Shown one piece after another: positions 54,199 to 61,471 of a DNA stretch of 64,000 nucleotides. Location: positions 1-64,000 of the forward strand of contig NZ_JACOFX010000015.1 of NCBI RefSeq assembly GCF_014284125.1, in the 5' to 3' direction. The position numbers and the translations under genes were made by a program. Below the pieces are notes generated by a model, which was given only the letters and a program-made list of their open reading frames with translations, was not told the DNA's origin and ran no database searches. The stretch comes from Undibacterium umbellatum. GTDB taxonomy: Bacteria > Pseudomonadota > Gammaproteobacteria > Burkholderiales > Burkholderiaceae_D. Within the stretch, counting starts at the first letter, position 1. Each line of letters opens with the position of its first letter.

Positions 54199-54894
54199 AT
54201 GTTAATATCGCAGGCATATAAGCCGCTCTACATATCACTGTCATCAAATTCGTCAGCTATCCCTATGTCAAACTCTTCATCTCCACACCAGATTACCAGC
54301 ACTGAACAGTTGGAAAATATGTTTGATGCCGTTGGCGCTGCTTCCATCAGGAAGGAAGTACCGTATATACATGCTCATTACCGTGCCATGATCGAGGCCT
54401 CGCCTTTTGCGGTGCTGGCTACTCGTGGGCCAGATGGCCTGGATGCCTCGCCTCGTGGCGATGCCCCCGGCTTCATCGTGGTTGATGATGAAAAGACCCT
54501 GCTTTTGCCCGAACGGCGCGGCAATAACCGCATCGACAGTCTGCGTAATATTTTGTTTGATCCACAGGTTGGCCTTTTGTTCCTCATCCCCGGCATAGGT
54601 GAGACCTTGCGCGTGAATGGCAGGGCCACGATTTCTGTCGATCCTGCCTTGCTGGACAGACTGGCAGTGGATGGCAAAGCGCCCAAATGCGTGTTGCGCA
54701 TTTCTGTCGATACTGTCTATTTTCAGTGCGCCCGCGCCATCCTGCGTTCCCGGTTATGGCAGTGCGCCAGTGCTGGTGAGCTGGCCCAGCTACCCAGTCC
54801 CGGTACTATCCTCGCGGCACTCAGCAACGCTGAGATCGGCGGTGACAAATACGATAGCGAATTGCCAGCCAGACAGCGCGCCACGCTGTATTGA
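54199..54894 (+). CDS. PPOX-type FMN-dependent flavoprotein
   Basis: A 231-residue protein (209 if started at ATG 54265) of the pyridoxamine-phosphate-oxidase-like family, MSMEG_1061-like branch: ASPFAVLATRGPDGLDASPR, then GDAPGFIVVDDEKTLLLPER, RIDSLRNI, VGLLFLIPGIGETLRVNGRA and a C-terminal ILRSRLW. It binds FMN and probably reduces small molecules; the substrate is unknown. The ATG at 54199 has a GGAGGG ribosome site, while 54265 better matches the length of relatives. Confidence 0.87.
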   Translation: MLISQAYKPLYISLSSNSSAIPMSNSSSPHQITSTEQLENMFDAVGAASIRKEVPYIHAHYRAMIEASPFAVLATRGPDGLDASPRGDAPGFIVVDDEKTLLLPERRGNNRIDSLRNILFDPQVGLLFLIPGIGETLRVNGRATISVDPALLDRLAVDGKAPKCVLRISVDTVYFQCARAILRSRLWQCASAGELAQLPSPGTILAALSNAEIGGDKYDSELPARQRATLY

Positions 54895-55000
54895 AGCTAT
54901 TGCATTAACGCTTTTGTACAGCCACTTTCTGGTATCCTGTGCCGCTTGATGCTACATCAGCTTAGCTGGCAGACCAACTATTGACATGGAAATATTGATA

Positions 55001-55906
55001 ATGAAATTGAAGACTTCGCTTTCTCAGCTGGCACTCCAGTGTCTGACCGCATTAGGCTTGGCGCTGGCTGCCAGCCAGGCATTTGCCCAGGCGGAAACTC
55101 CGGCCAAAGGTGTAATGTGGGAAGTTAAATCAGAAAAAAATACTGCTTATCTGTTTGGCTCGATTCACCTCGCCAAAGCCAGTTTCTACCCTTTGCCTGA
55201 AGCAGTCGAAAAAGCCTATAAACAGGCCGACACTCTGGTCGTGGAAGTCGATACCACCGATGCCAAGGCCAGCGAAAAAGCCATGCCTTACTTTGTCTAC
55301 ACTGCACCCGACAAGCTGGAAAATCACATCAAAAAAACCACCTGGGAAAGCTTGCAATCCCTGGTTGGCCCGGCTGCCGCACAATTCCAGAGCCTGAAAC
55401 CGACCATCGTTGCCACGGCACTCAGTATCGGCGTCTTCAGGCAGCAGGGCTATGATGCCTCCAAGGGCGTGGACTTGCATTATGTCCTGCGCGCCAAGCA
55501 GGATAAAAAAGACATCGTCGAACTGGAAAGCACGGCATTTCAAGCCAGTGTACTTGGCGGCTTGCCTGATGAAGATGGCGACGCCATGTTGGCGCAAACC
55601 CTGGAAGGCTTGAAGAGTGGTGACACCCTGCGTGAAACAGCCGGGATGATCAGTGCCTGGAAAGGCGGCGATGCAGAAGGACTGGCGAAAATCCTGCAAG
55701 ATGCCGCAAACAAGGATGCCGGTTCGAAAAAGCTGATGAAATTATTGCTGGATGACCGCAATATGGGCATGACCAAGAAAATCCTGTCCATGCTGGAGGA
55801 AGGCAAGAAATTATTCATCGTCGTAGGTGCAGGGCATTTGACCGGCGCCAACAGCATTACCGAATTACTGGAAAAACAGGGGCTGGAAGTCAGGCAAATC
55901 AAATAA
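55001..55906 (+). CDS. Exported TraB/GumN-family protein
   Basis: A 301-residue protein. A signal peptide (1-about 29, ending SQAFA-Q) precedes the TraB/GumN (Tiki-like) domain: VMWEVKSEKNTAYLFGSIHL with its conserved Gly-Ser-x-His, DTLVVEVD, KGVDLHYVLRAKQ, and the final FIVVGAGHLTGANS. Members are proposed metal-dependent peptidases related to Tiki. Location is periplasmic or outer-membrane attached. GGAAA before ATG 55001 supports that start over ATG 54986. Confidence 0.9.
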   Translation: MKLKTSLSQLALQCLTALGLALAASQAFAQAETPAKGVMWEVKSEKNTAYLFGSIHLAKASFYPLPEAVEKAYKQADTLVVEVDTTDAKASEKAMPYFVYTAPDKLENHIKKTTWESLQSLVGPAAAQFQSLKPTIVATALSIGVFRQQGYDASKGVDLHYVLRAKQDKKDIVELESTAFQASVLGGLPDEDGDAMLAQTLEGLKSGDTLRETAGMISAWKGGDAEGLAKILQDAANKDAGSKKLMKLLLDDRNMGMTKKILSMLEEGKKLFIVVGAGHLTGANSITELLEKQGLEVRQIK

Positions 55907-55923
55907 ATCCAGAGCCTCAATCG

Positions 55924-55956
55924 AAAAAACGCAGAGTATCATCTCTGCGTTTTTTC
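55924..55956. terminator. Bidirectional terminator between TraB-like and M10 genes
   Basis: A 13-bp perfect stem AAAAAACGCAGAG/CTCTGCGTTTTTT (55924-55936, 55943-55955) with a 6-base loop lies between converging genes. Confidence 0.93.
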
Positions 55957-55965
55957 TGGTTTCAT

Positions 55966-57513
55966 TTACCCTAACCAAAGTGTGTATTCAATCCCATTTT
56001 GTATGGACCCCAGCACCTGAGTCTTGTTTTCTGCACTTTCGCAAAAACTGGCAAGCGCACTTGCAGGAGTGCTTACTCCAGAACTGAGCTCCTTGTTCCA
56101 GTAATCAAAACCCGCCTGGTCTGGTGCCCTGTGCAAAACATTCTGGTAAAAATTGGTGATCAATGTCGTCGTTGATGGGTTGGCGCCATACAGTTTTTGG
56201 AATTCTGGCGATTGAAAGAAACCTGCGGCCACAGTCAGCAAGCTAGAACCCTTGTCCATGTCTGCGATCCAGTAACCCAGTCCTGCCGCATCCGGTTTGC
56301 GGTCAAAAGCTGCCTGGTACAGTCTGTACATTTGTCCGGCATTGCCTTCGAGGTCAAAAGCGACCATGCCATCATTCAGCTGCACTCTTTCAACATTTAC
56401 GACAGACGTGATCTCACTGTTTGTCGTGTTGCGAAAACTCACATCAGCAGCGTTTTTCTGTATGCTGAATGTGGCGCGGTTTTCCTTGATGACGAGCAAA
56501 TCAAAACCGGCACCACCGTCCACCGTATCGCCGCCGCCATTGCTGTCAAAACGGTTATTGACGCTATTGCCTGTCATGACATCACTGTAGCGTGTGCCCA
56601 CCACGTTTTCTATGACGGTATCAAAGCTCAGCGATAAATTATTTTGCGATACCGTATCACTGGCCAGTCTCCCGACTGAACTATTGGCACCAGGATTGAG
56701 GTTGATGCTGGCCGCAATGCTCAGTGCAGATAAGTTGATGGTGTCGATACCGCCGGTATCATGGATGAGCTTCAGTAAACGGCCATCCGTATCATTGATC
56801 AGGTAATTTGTCGATTCTGCGTTATAGGCCTTGCTGCCGTACAAGTATTTCAGGGCCAGGTAGTCATATTTGCCAAAGAAATCCCTTTCCTGGCCTTGCG
56901 GGGCCTTCGCATAAGACATGACGGTATTGGCTTCACTATCCTCTGCCGCCGCCAGGAAATTGTCAGCAGCCGTTGATGCCGGTTCACCGGCATTGTAATT
57001 GCCCGGATGCTTGAGTCCTATGGCATGGCCGATTTCATGCACCAGCGTGGCCCAGCTATTGGTGCCTGGGACGAGATTGCTCAGATTGTCACTGGCTTCA
57101 TTATTGATATAGACATCTCCGCTGGCCTTGGGGTCTGTCGTATCCGGATACGAGGCATAGCCAGCGCTGGTTTCGCCCTGGGCATTGTTGCCCAGGCGTA
57201 TGTAGCCGTAATTGCTCTCGGTGTCCGTTACTTCCTTGAAAGTGATGCCAAATTGCTGGGAAATCAAATCAAAAATTTTTCTGCAAGCAATTTTTTGTTC
57301 ATCAGTGAATACACTGAAGCCTTTCTTGTCCGCGTCTTGTGCGTAACTGGGGGCTGCACTCATGAAGCTGTAAGTGACTTCCACAGCAGTGCCGACGGCG
57401 CTGCCATTGTTCCAGCGGGCAGTGGCCGAGGGCAGGAGTACATCTACCCTGTAATCGCCGCTGTAAGGATTGACGATGACGGTTTCCTTTTGGGTGGAGA
57501 CAGTGGTGGTCAT
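55966..57513 (-). CDS. Secreted M10 serralysin-like metalloprotease with DUF4214 tail
   Basis: A 515-residue protease. The zinc motif HEIGHAIGLKHPGNYN (H159-H169) is the full serralysin form, and the Met-turn is NTVMSYAKAP. One RTX-like segment lies at about 320-345 (GNSVNNRFDSNGGGDTVDG). The last about 120 residues are DUF4214 repeats (MYRLYQAAFDRKP and LHRAPDQAGFDYW) ending EYTLWLG. No N-terminal signal peptide: type I secretion is likely. ATG 57513 with GGGAA upstream is preferred to the open frame from 57576. The tail is nearly identical to that of the protease at 30864-32507. Confidence 0.9.
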   Translation of the reverse strand: MTTTVSTQKETVIVNPYSGDYRVDVLLPSATARWNNGSAVGTAVEVTYSFMSAAPSYAQDADKKGFSVFTDEQKIACRKIFDLISQQFGITFKEVTDTESNYGYIRLGNNAQGETSAGYASYPDTTDPKASGDVYINNEASDNLSNLVPGTNSWATLVHEIGHAIGLKHPGNYNAGEPASTAADNFLAAAEDSEANTVMSYAKAPQGQERDFFGKYDYLALKYLYGSKAYNAESTNYLINDTDGRLLKLIHDTGGIDTINLSALSIAASINLNPGANSSVGRLASDTVSQNNLSLSFDTVIENVVGTRYSDVMTGNSVNNRFDSNGGGDTVDGGAGFDLLVIKENRATFSIQKNAADVSFRNTTNSEITSVVNVERVQLNDGMVAFDLEGNAGQMYRLYQAAFDRKPDAAGLGYWIADMDKGSSLLTVAAGFFQSPEFQKLYGANPSTTTLITNFYQNVLHRAPDQAGFDYWNKELSSGVSTPASALASFCESAENKTQVLGSIQNGIEYTLWLG

Positions 57514-57987
57514 GATGTTATTCCCAAGTAAATTGAATAAAAAATCATTGTTGCTGTCAATGCCGGGTGCTGACATTATCCTGTCGTGAGAAGATGGATA
57601 CCAGCGTATTGCCTATTGTTCAGTTGGTGAGTTTGGCAGCTGAGCCAGACACCAATATGCAGAATAGTTTACAAACGCAACATTGGCAGCGCGATTGATG
57701 TAAAAGAAAGTGATTTTATCGTGCTTGCGTAAGCTCTCCGTAAGAGCGCCAGCAACAGAAAGATACCTGAAGCAGCCCTGCCGTCGTTTTTGTACTACAG
57801 CAGGGTTGCTGAGATTGAATATTTACTCAGGCATGAAGCGCGCCAGATATTCAGGCGTAATGAGCCGAAATTTTGTCCAAGGTTAAATTATCTGATCAGG
57901 CTGGAGAGTGGATATTTGTGTCAGAATGCGGCTTTAGCAAAGCATGTGCAAGAAATTCAGCGGCAAAGAAAGTAATCAAGCAAGATA
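57514..57987. other. Intergenic region upstream of the second M10 protease
   Basis: A 474-base stretch between divergent starts. It should hold the promoters of the protease and of the 139-residue protein. A 61-codon frame at 57790-57975 has no ribosome site and no recognisable sequence, so I do not call it. No repeat or RNA is evident. Confidence 0.4.
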
Positions 57988-58407
57988 ATGTTTAATGAAA
58001 ACCAGCAATCTGATTCAGCTCCTGATTTGCAAGAGCACCCATGGATATCCCTGGAAACCGCGCTTGATGTAGAGGCGTGGATGGATTTGCAACATCGAGA
58101 ACTGCAGCAAGCCCTGGGGGACAAGCCGACGACTGGCCAGGGCATCTGCCTGACTCTGGTTCATGGCGGCGAGCTTTACCTGCATACCAATTCGGATGGC
58201 GATGTCTTGCTGGACCTGACAGAAGAAGCGCAATGGGTGGCACCTGTGCTGACCGCAGTCACCCGTAGCACACCACCCAAGGGGCAAGTCTGGGGTTTGC
58301 CTGGACATGTGCTGATACAGTTAATACTCGGTCTGAATACCCTGATCGCCAGCAGCCGCCTGGTTTTGCGGCATCAATACAAGGGTGCCAGGGTAGCTAC
58401 TGCTTGA
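57988..58407 (+). CDS. Hypothetical protein
   Basis: A 139-residue soluble, acidic protein of unknown family. The N-terminal third is polar and helical (WMDLQHRELQQALGD). The middle has beta strands (ICLTLVHGGELYLHTNSDGD), and the C terminus is more hydrophobic. Only a weak ribosome site precedes the ATG. Its TGA stop directly abuts the stop of the opposing binding-protein gene (palindrome TGATCA). Confidence 0.5.
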   Translation: MFNENQQSDSAPDLQEHPWISLETALDVEAWMDLQHRELQQALGDKPTTGQGICLTLVHGGELYLHTNSDGDVLLDLTEEAQWVAPVLTAVTRSTPPKGQVWGLPGHVLIQLILGLNTLIASSRLVLRHQYKGARVATA

Positions 58408-59196
58408 TCACCTGGGGGAATAAATTCGCGCCAGCGCACCATCATGGCGTGCTTGCAAGATAGCCTGGTCTATTTTTTGCAACTGGCTCGCCTCAGCAAG
58501 CCCGCCAGACTGGCTTATGGCAATGTGGATATCCACAGAAGAAACTGGCTTGGGCAATATGCAAAATAATTTGCCTGGTGATTTACCAGCTATTTCTGCA
58601 GCATATTGTTGATTGACATAATTTTCCAGCCGGCTGGTATTGGCCACCGAGCTGTACAACAAAAAGGCATCCATGCGGCGCAGGAATAATTTTCTGAAGC
58701 GCCCTAAATTGTTGCTGGTGTCATCCTCGACCTTGAACACGACATTGCTAAGGCGGTCAAACTCTTCGCCATAGCTGGTGCCGCGTACTATGCCTATGGT
58801 CTTGCCCTTCAAATCATTCACGGTGTTATAACTGAATTTTGCACTGCATAATGTGACCAGCAAGGCCTGATCGGAAAAAATGGGCAGGCTGAATTTGAAC
58901 AGGCGCTGGCGTTCGCGGGTTTTTGAAATGCCAAAAATCAGGCCTTCACCATTCGCCGCATTTTCTACTGCCCGCTTCCAGGGATACCGTCTTACTTCGA
59001 ATGTGAGTTTGCTGTGCTGTTCCAGGTAACGCAGCAATTCTGTGACTTCTGCTGACAGGGGAATCACCGCCCCTCTGCCATCCAGTTCTTCACTCATCAG
59101 CAATACTGTTTTTTGCCTGGCCTGCGCATGGGCCAAACCGGCCCAGCATGTGCCTACTAGCATGAGACAGGCAAGTAAGCGCAAGTAGCGTAGCAT
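58408..59196 (-). CDS. Periplasmic substrate-binding protein (SBP_bac_3 type)
   Basis: A 262-residue exported protein. A signal peptide (1-about 24, ending LAHA-Q) precedes a type-II periplasmic-binding fold of the amino-acid-binding family: VTELLRYLEQHSKLTFEVRR, then PWKRAVENAANGEGLIFG, NDLKGKTIGIVRGTSYGEEF and RRMDAFLLYSS. No transporter genes adjoin it, so it may be an orphan receptor-like protein. A GGAA ribosome site is present. Confidence 0.85.
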   Translation of the reverse strand: MLRYLRLLACLMLVGTCWAGLAHAQARQKTVLLMSEELDGRGAVIPLSAEVTELLRYLEQHSKLTFEVRRYPWKRAVENAANGEGLIFGISKTRERQRLFKFSLPIFSDQALLVTLCSAKFSYNTVNDLKGKTIGIVRGTSYGEEFDRLSNVVFKVEDDTSNNLGRFRKLFLRRMDAFLLYSSVANTSRLENYVNQQYAAEIAGKSPGKLFCILPKPVSSVDIHIAISQSGGLAEASQLQKIDQAILQARHDGALARIYSPR

Positions 59197-59340
59197 TGTA
59201 TTTCCGGGCTGATATCTGTCACTTTATCTTAGCGCAATTTACTTGCTTTGGCTGCTGCCCTTCGGGTGAAGGCAGGTCTACACACCACAATCTCTGTTAA
59301 ATATGGCAAATACGCGTAGTCAGGTAATATGAAAAAAACA

Positions 59341-59375
59341 AAAGGGTTCATGCCTTATTGACATGAACCCTTTTT
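59341..59375. terminator. Terminator after the GIN-domain lipoprotein gene
   Basis: A 12-bp perfect stem AAAGGGTTCATG/CATGAACCCTTT (59341-59352, 59362-59373), with A-rich sequence on the left giving a T run on the minus strand. It lies 18 bases past the lipoprotein stop. Confidence 0.88.
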
Positions 59376-59392
59376 GTTGTGGTGATGGATGA

Positions 59393-60592
59393 CTAATTCG
59401 CCACACCATTCCTGTCTATTTTGACTATGCGCGAGCCACCTGCTTTTTTGACATTGACTTCAGCTTCGCCAGGGCCCGTGACCTTGATGCTGGCACTGTC
59501 GAGCAATAATTCCTTGGCGTGCAAATCACCGCTGCCCAGCAATTTGGCATTCAGGCTTTTGGCCTTGCCGTTCAGACTGGTGGCACCTGGGCCATTCATG
59601 GTAATTTCCAGCGCGGCCCCGGATTGCAATTCTGCACTAAAGTCACCAGAACCAGAATTCTCCAGTTTCAGTATGCCAGAGATGCCACGGTAACTTTGGT
59701 TGGACGGCCCGTGGTTGACTACTTGCAGGTCCCTGATCTTCAAATGTTCTGCACTGATATCGCCTGAACCGTTACTGTTGATGGCCAGCGTGCCTGTTTC
59801 ACCACTGAGCACTAACTCGCCAGGTCCATTGCTGCGGATAGTGACTTGATCAGCCTTGATATCCTCAATCTGGATATCCCCGGAACCAGACATATCCAGC
59901 TCCAGTGCCTTGATGCTGCCCGATAATTTCACATCGGCGGGCCCATGCTGTGTCATCTTGACGCTGGCAGATTGCAAATTGTCGGCTCTCAAGCCACCGC
60001 TGCCATTCAGACTGGCATCAAGTGACTGGCTGATGGTGTGCATATGGGTATCACCAGAGCCGTGAATTTCCACATCGGCCCTGGCTACCTGCAGTTGCTG
60101 CAAATCCAGGTCACTGCTGCCATTCGAGATCAGTTTCAAGGCCGCTACCTTGCCGCTGAGCTTGACATCACCAGAACCATTCAAGTTCAGTGCCATACTG
60201 TCAGCCTGCACGCTGCGCACATCCATATCACCGCTGCCATTATTATTGATACGAGTGAGGCCAGCGGCAGTGACCCTGACCGTGCCGGGTCTGTCATTCC
60301 AGGTAAAATTATACGACTTGCGCTTGCTGCGTATGATCAAGACCTTGTTCTCCACAACGGTTTCTATTTCCGGCACCAGATTATCATCACCGCTGATTTC
60401 TACTGCAGCGGTGGCACCATTCGTCACGACTACGTCAAAAAAACCAGAGTTTTCTATGGCATCGAATTCAGTTACGGCGCGCTGCTCGGTAAGGAGTTTG
60501 CCACTGCCCTTGATGGCATCGCTATTAACCTTGACCTCACAAGCGCCAAGTAAAACAGTCGCCAGTGCAAGGTATCCGAATGATTTAAACAT
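59393..60592 (-). CDS. Lipoprotein with DUF2807 (GIN) beta-helix repeats
   Basis: A 399-residue lipoprotein. The lipobox is LLGAC (Cys18). The region to about 115 has the start of a DUF2807 domain (FDAIENSGFFDVVVTNG). From G119 onward 14 turns beginning GSG, GSS, GPG, GPA or GPS occur at strictly alternating distances of 20 and 19 residues, so a 39-residue two-rung unit is repeated almost seven times. In the later part the odd turn is GSG and the even turn GP. A long right-handed beta-helix outside the inner membrane is expected. The function of GIN-domain proteins is unknown; adhesin-like heads have been proposed. Confidence 0.85.
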   Translation of the reverse strand: MFKSFGYLALATVLLGACEVKVNSDAIKGSGKLLTEQRAVTEFDAIENSGFFDVVVTNGATAAVEISGDDNLVPEIETVVENKVLIIRSKRKSYNFTWNDRPGTVRVTAAGLTRINNNGSGDMDVRSVQADSMALNLNGSGDVKLSGKVAALKLISNGSSDLDLQQLQVARADVEIHGSGDTHMHTISQSLDASLNGSGGLRADNLQSASVKMTQHGPADVKLSGSIKALELDMSGSGDIQIEDIKADQVTIRSNGPGELVLSGETGTLAINSNGSGDISAEHLKIRDLQVVNHGPSNQSYRGISGILKLENSGSGDFSAELQSGAALEITMNGPGATSLNGKAKSLNAKLLGSGDLHAKELLLDSASIKVTGPGEAEVNVKKAGGSRIVKIDRNGVAN

Positions 60593-60793
60593 GATATCGT
60601 ATGGGAAAGAGTAAACAGGTGCCCAGTGTAATGTTCTTTTATCCGGATTTCACCGGTCTACAAGACAGAATGTAATTTCCTAGCCATCAACTGCAAATTT
60701 GCCGGATGAAACGTAAGCCTTTGCAACAGCCAGCATTTGTTTTTCGCCAAGATGTACACTAAGCTGTTTTCATCGCACAAACCAGAATCAAGA

Positions 60794-61438
60794 ATGATAC
60801 CTACGCGCCGCCAGTTATTAAAAAGAGGGCTTTTGCTCGGTACCGCCGGCATGGCTGCTCCGCATACCCTTCTGCATGCCGCCGATAGCAGCAATGAAAA
60901 ACCTGCACAGCCAACCCCACCGCCTGATCTGTTTGATTCTCAGGCGCTGGACATAGAGTTCTGGGTCAAGCCACGTACCCTGGACCTGATACGTCCTGCT
61001 ACCGGTGAGCGAAGCAAACTTCTGTACTGGAAAGATGGCGAAGTGCTGGAATCAGCTTACCAGCAACTATGCCACTTGCTGCGCGATGTGAATGGCAAGC
61101 AAAGCGCGCCTATCGACCCCAAATTGCTGGAAACCCTGTGGGCCACCCAGGCTTATATTTCGCGCCTGGGCATGACCAAGCCCCTGGAGATTCTGTCCGG
61201 CTACCGTACCCAGGCATCCAATATGCGCCTGATAGAACAAGGCGTACCAGCAGCCCGCAAATCCCTGCATATGGAAGGCAAGGCCGCCGACATACGCATT
61301 CCCCAGTTGCATGAAGAAATTCTGGGTGAACTGATACAGAGTTTCCGTCAGGGCGGCGTCGGTTTTTATTATCGCCAGACCGCCAATGGTGGCTGGATAC
61401 ATACTGACACAGGCTTGCAGAGAAGCTGGAAGGGCTGA
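60794..61438 (+). CDS. Tat-exported M15-type peptidoglycan peptidase (DUF882, MepK-like)
   Basis: A 214-residue protein. The N terminus TRRQLLKRGLLLG with AAPHTLLHA is a twin-arginine signal. The DUF882/peptidase M15 domain (about 75-214) shows LSGYRTQASN, SLHMEGKAADIRI and GGVGFYYRQ followed by WIHTDTG, giving His/Asp/His zinc ligands. MepK cuts meso-diaminopimelate cross-links in peptidoglycan. The frame is open from ATG 60737, but ATG 60794 puts the twin-arginine motif at the usual place. Confidence 0.9.
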   Translation: MIPTRRQLLKRGLLLGTAGMAAPHTLLHAADSSNEKPAQPTPPPDLFDSQALDIEFWVKPRTLDLIRPATGERSKLLYWKDGEVLESAYQQLCHLLRDVNGKQSAPIDPKLLETLWATQAYISRLGMTKPLEILSGYRTQASNMRLIEQGVPAARKSLHMEGKAADIRIPQLHEEILGELIQSFRQGGVGFYYRQTANGGWIHTDTGLQRSWKG

Positions 61439-61457
61439 GTCTGCCTGGTTGGCAGAC
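61439..61457. terminator. Short hairpin after the MepK-like gene
   Basis: GTCTGCC/GGCAGAC with a 5-base loop lies right at the stop codon, between converging genes. There is no T run, so a terminator role is doubtful. Confidence 0.3.
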
Positions 61458-61471
61458 CCCAGACATGGCGC

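Noticed and set aside
57790..57975. 61-codon frame
   Set aside because: No ribosome site, no family resemblance, and short enough to be chance.
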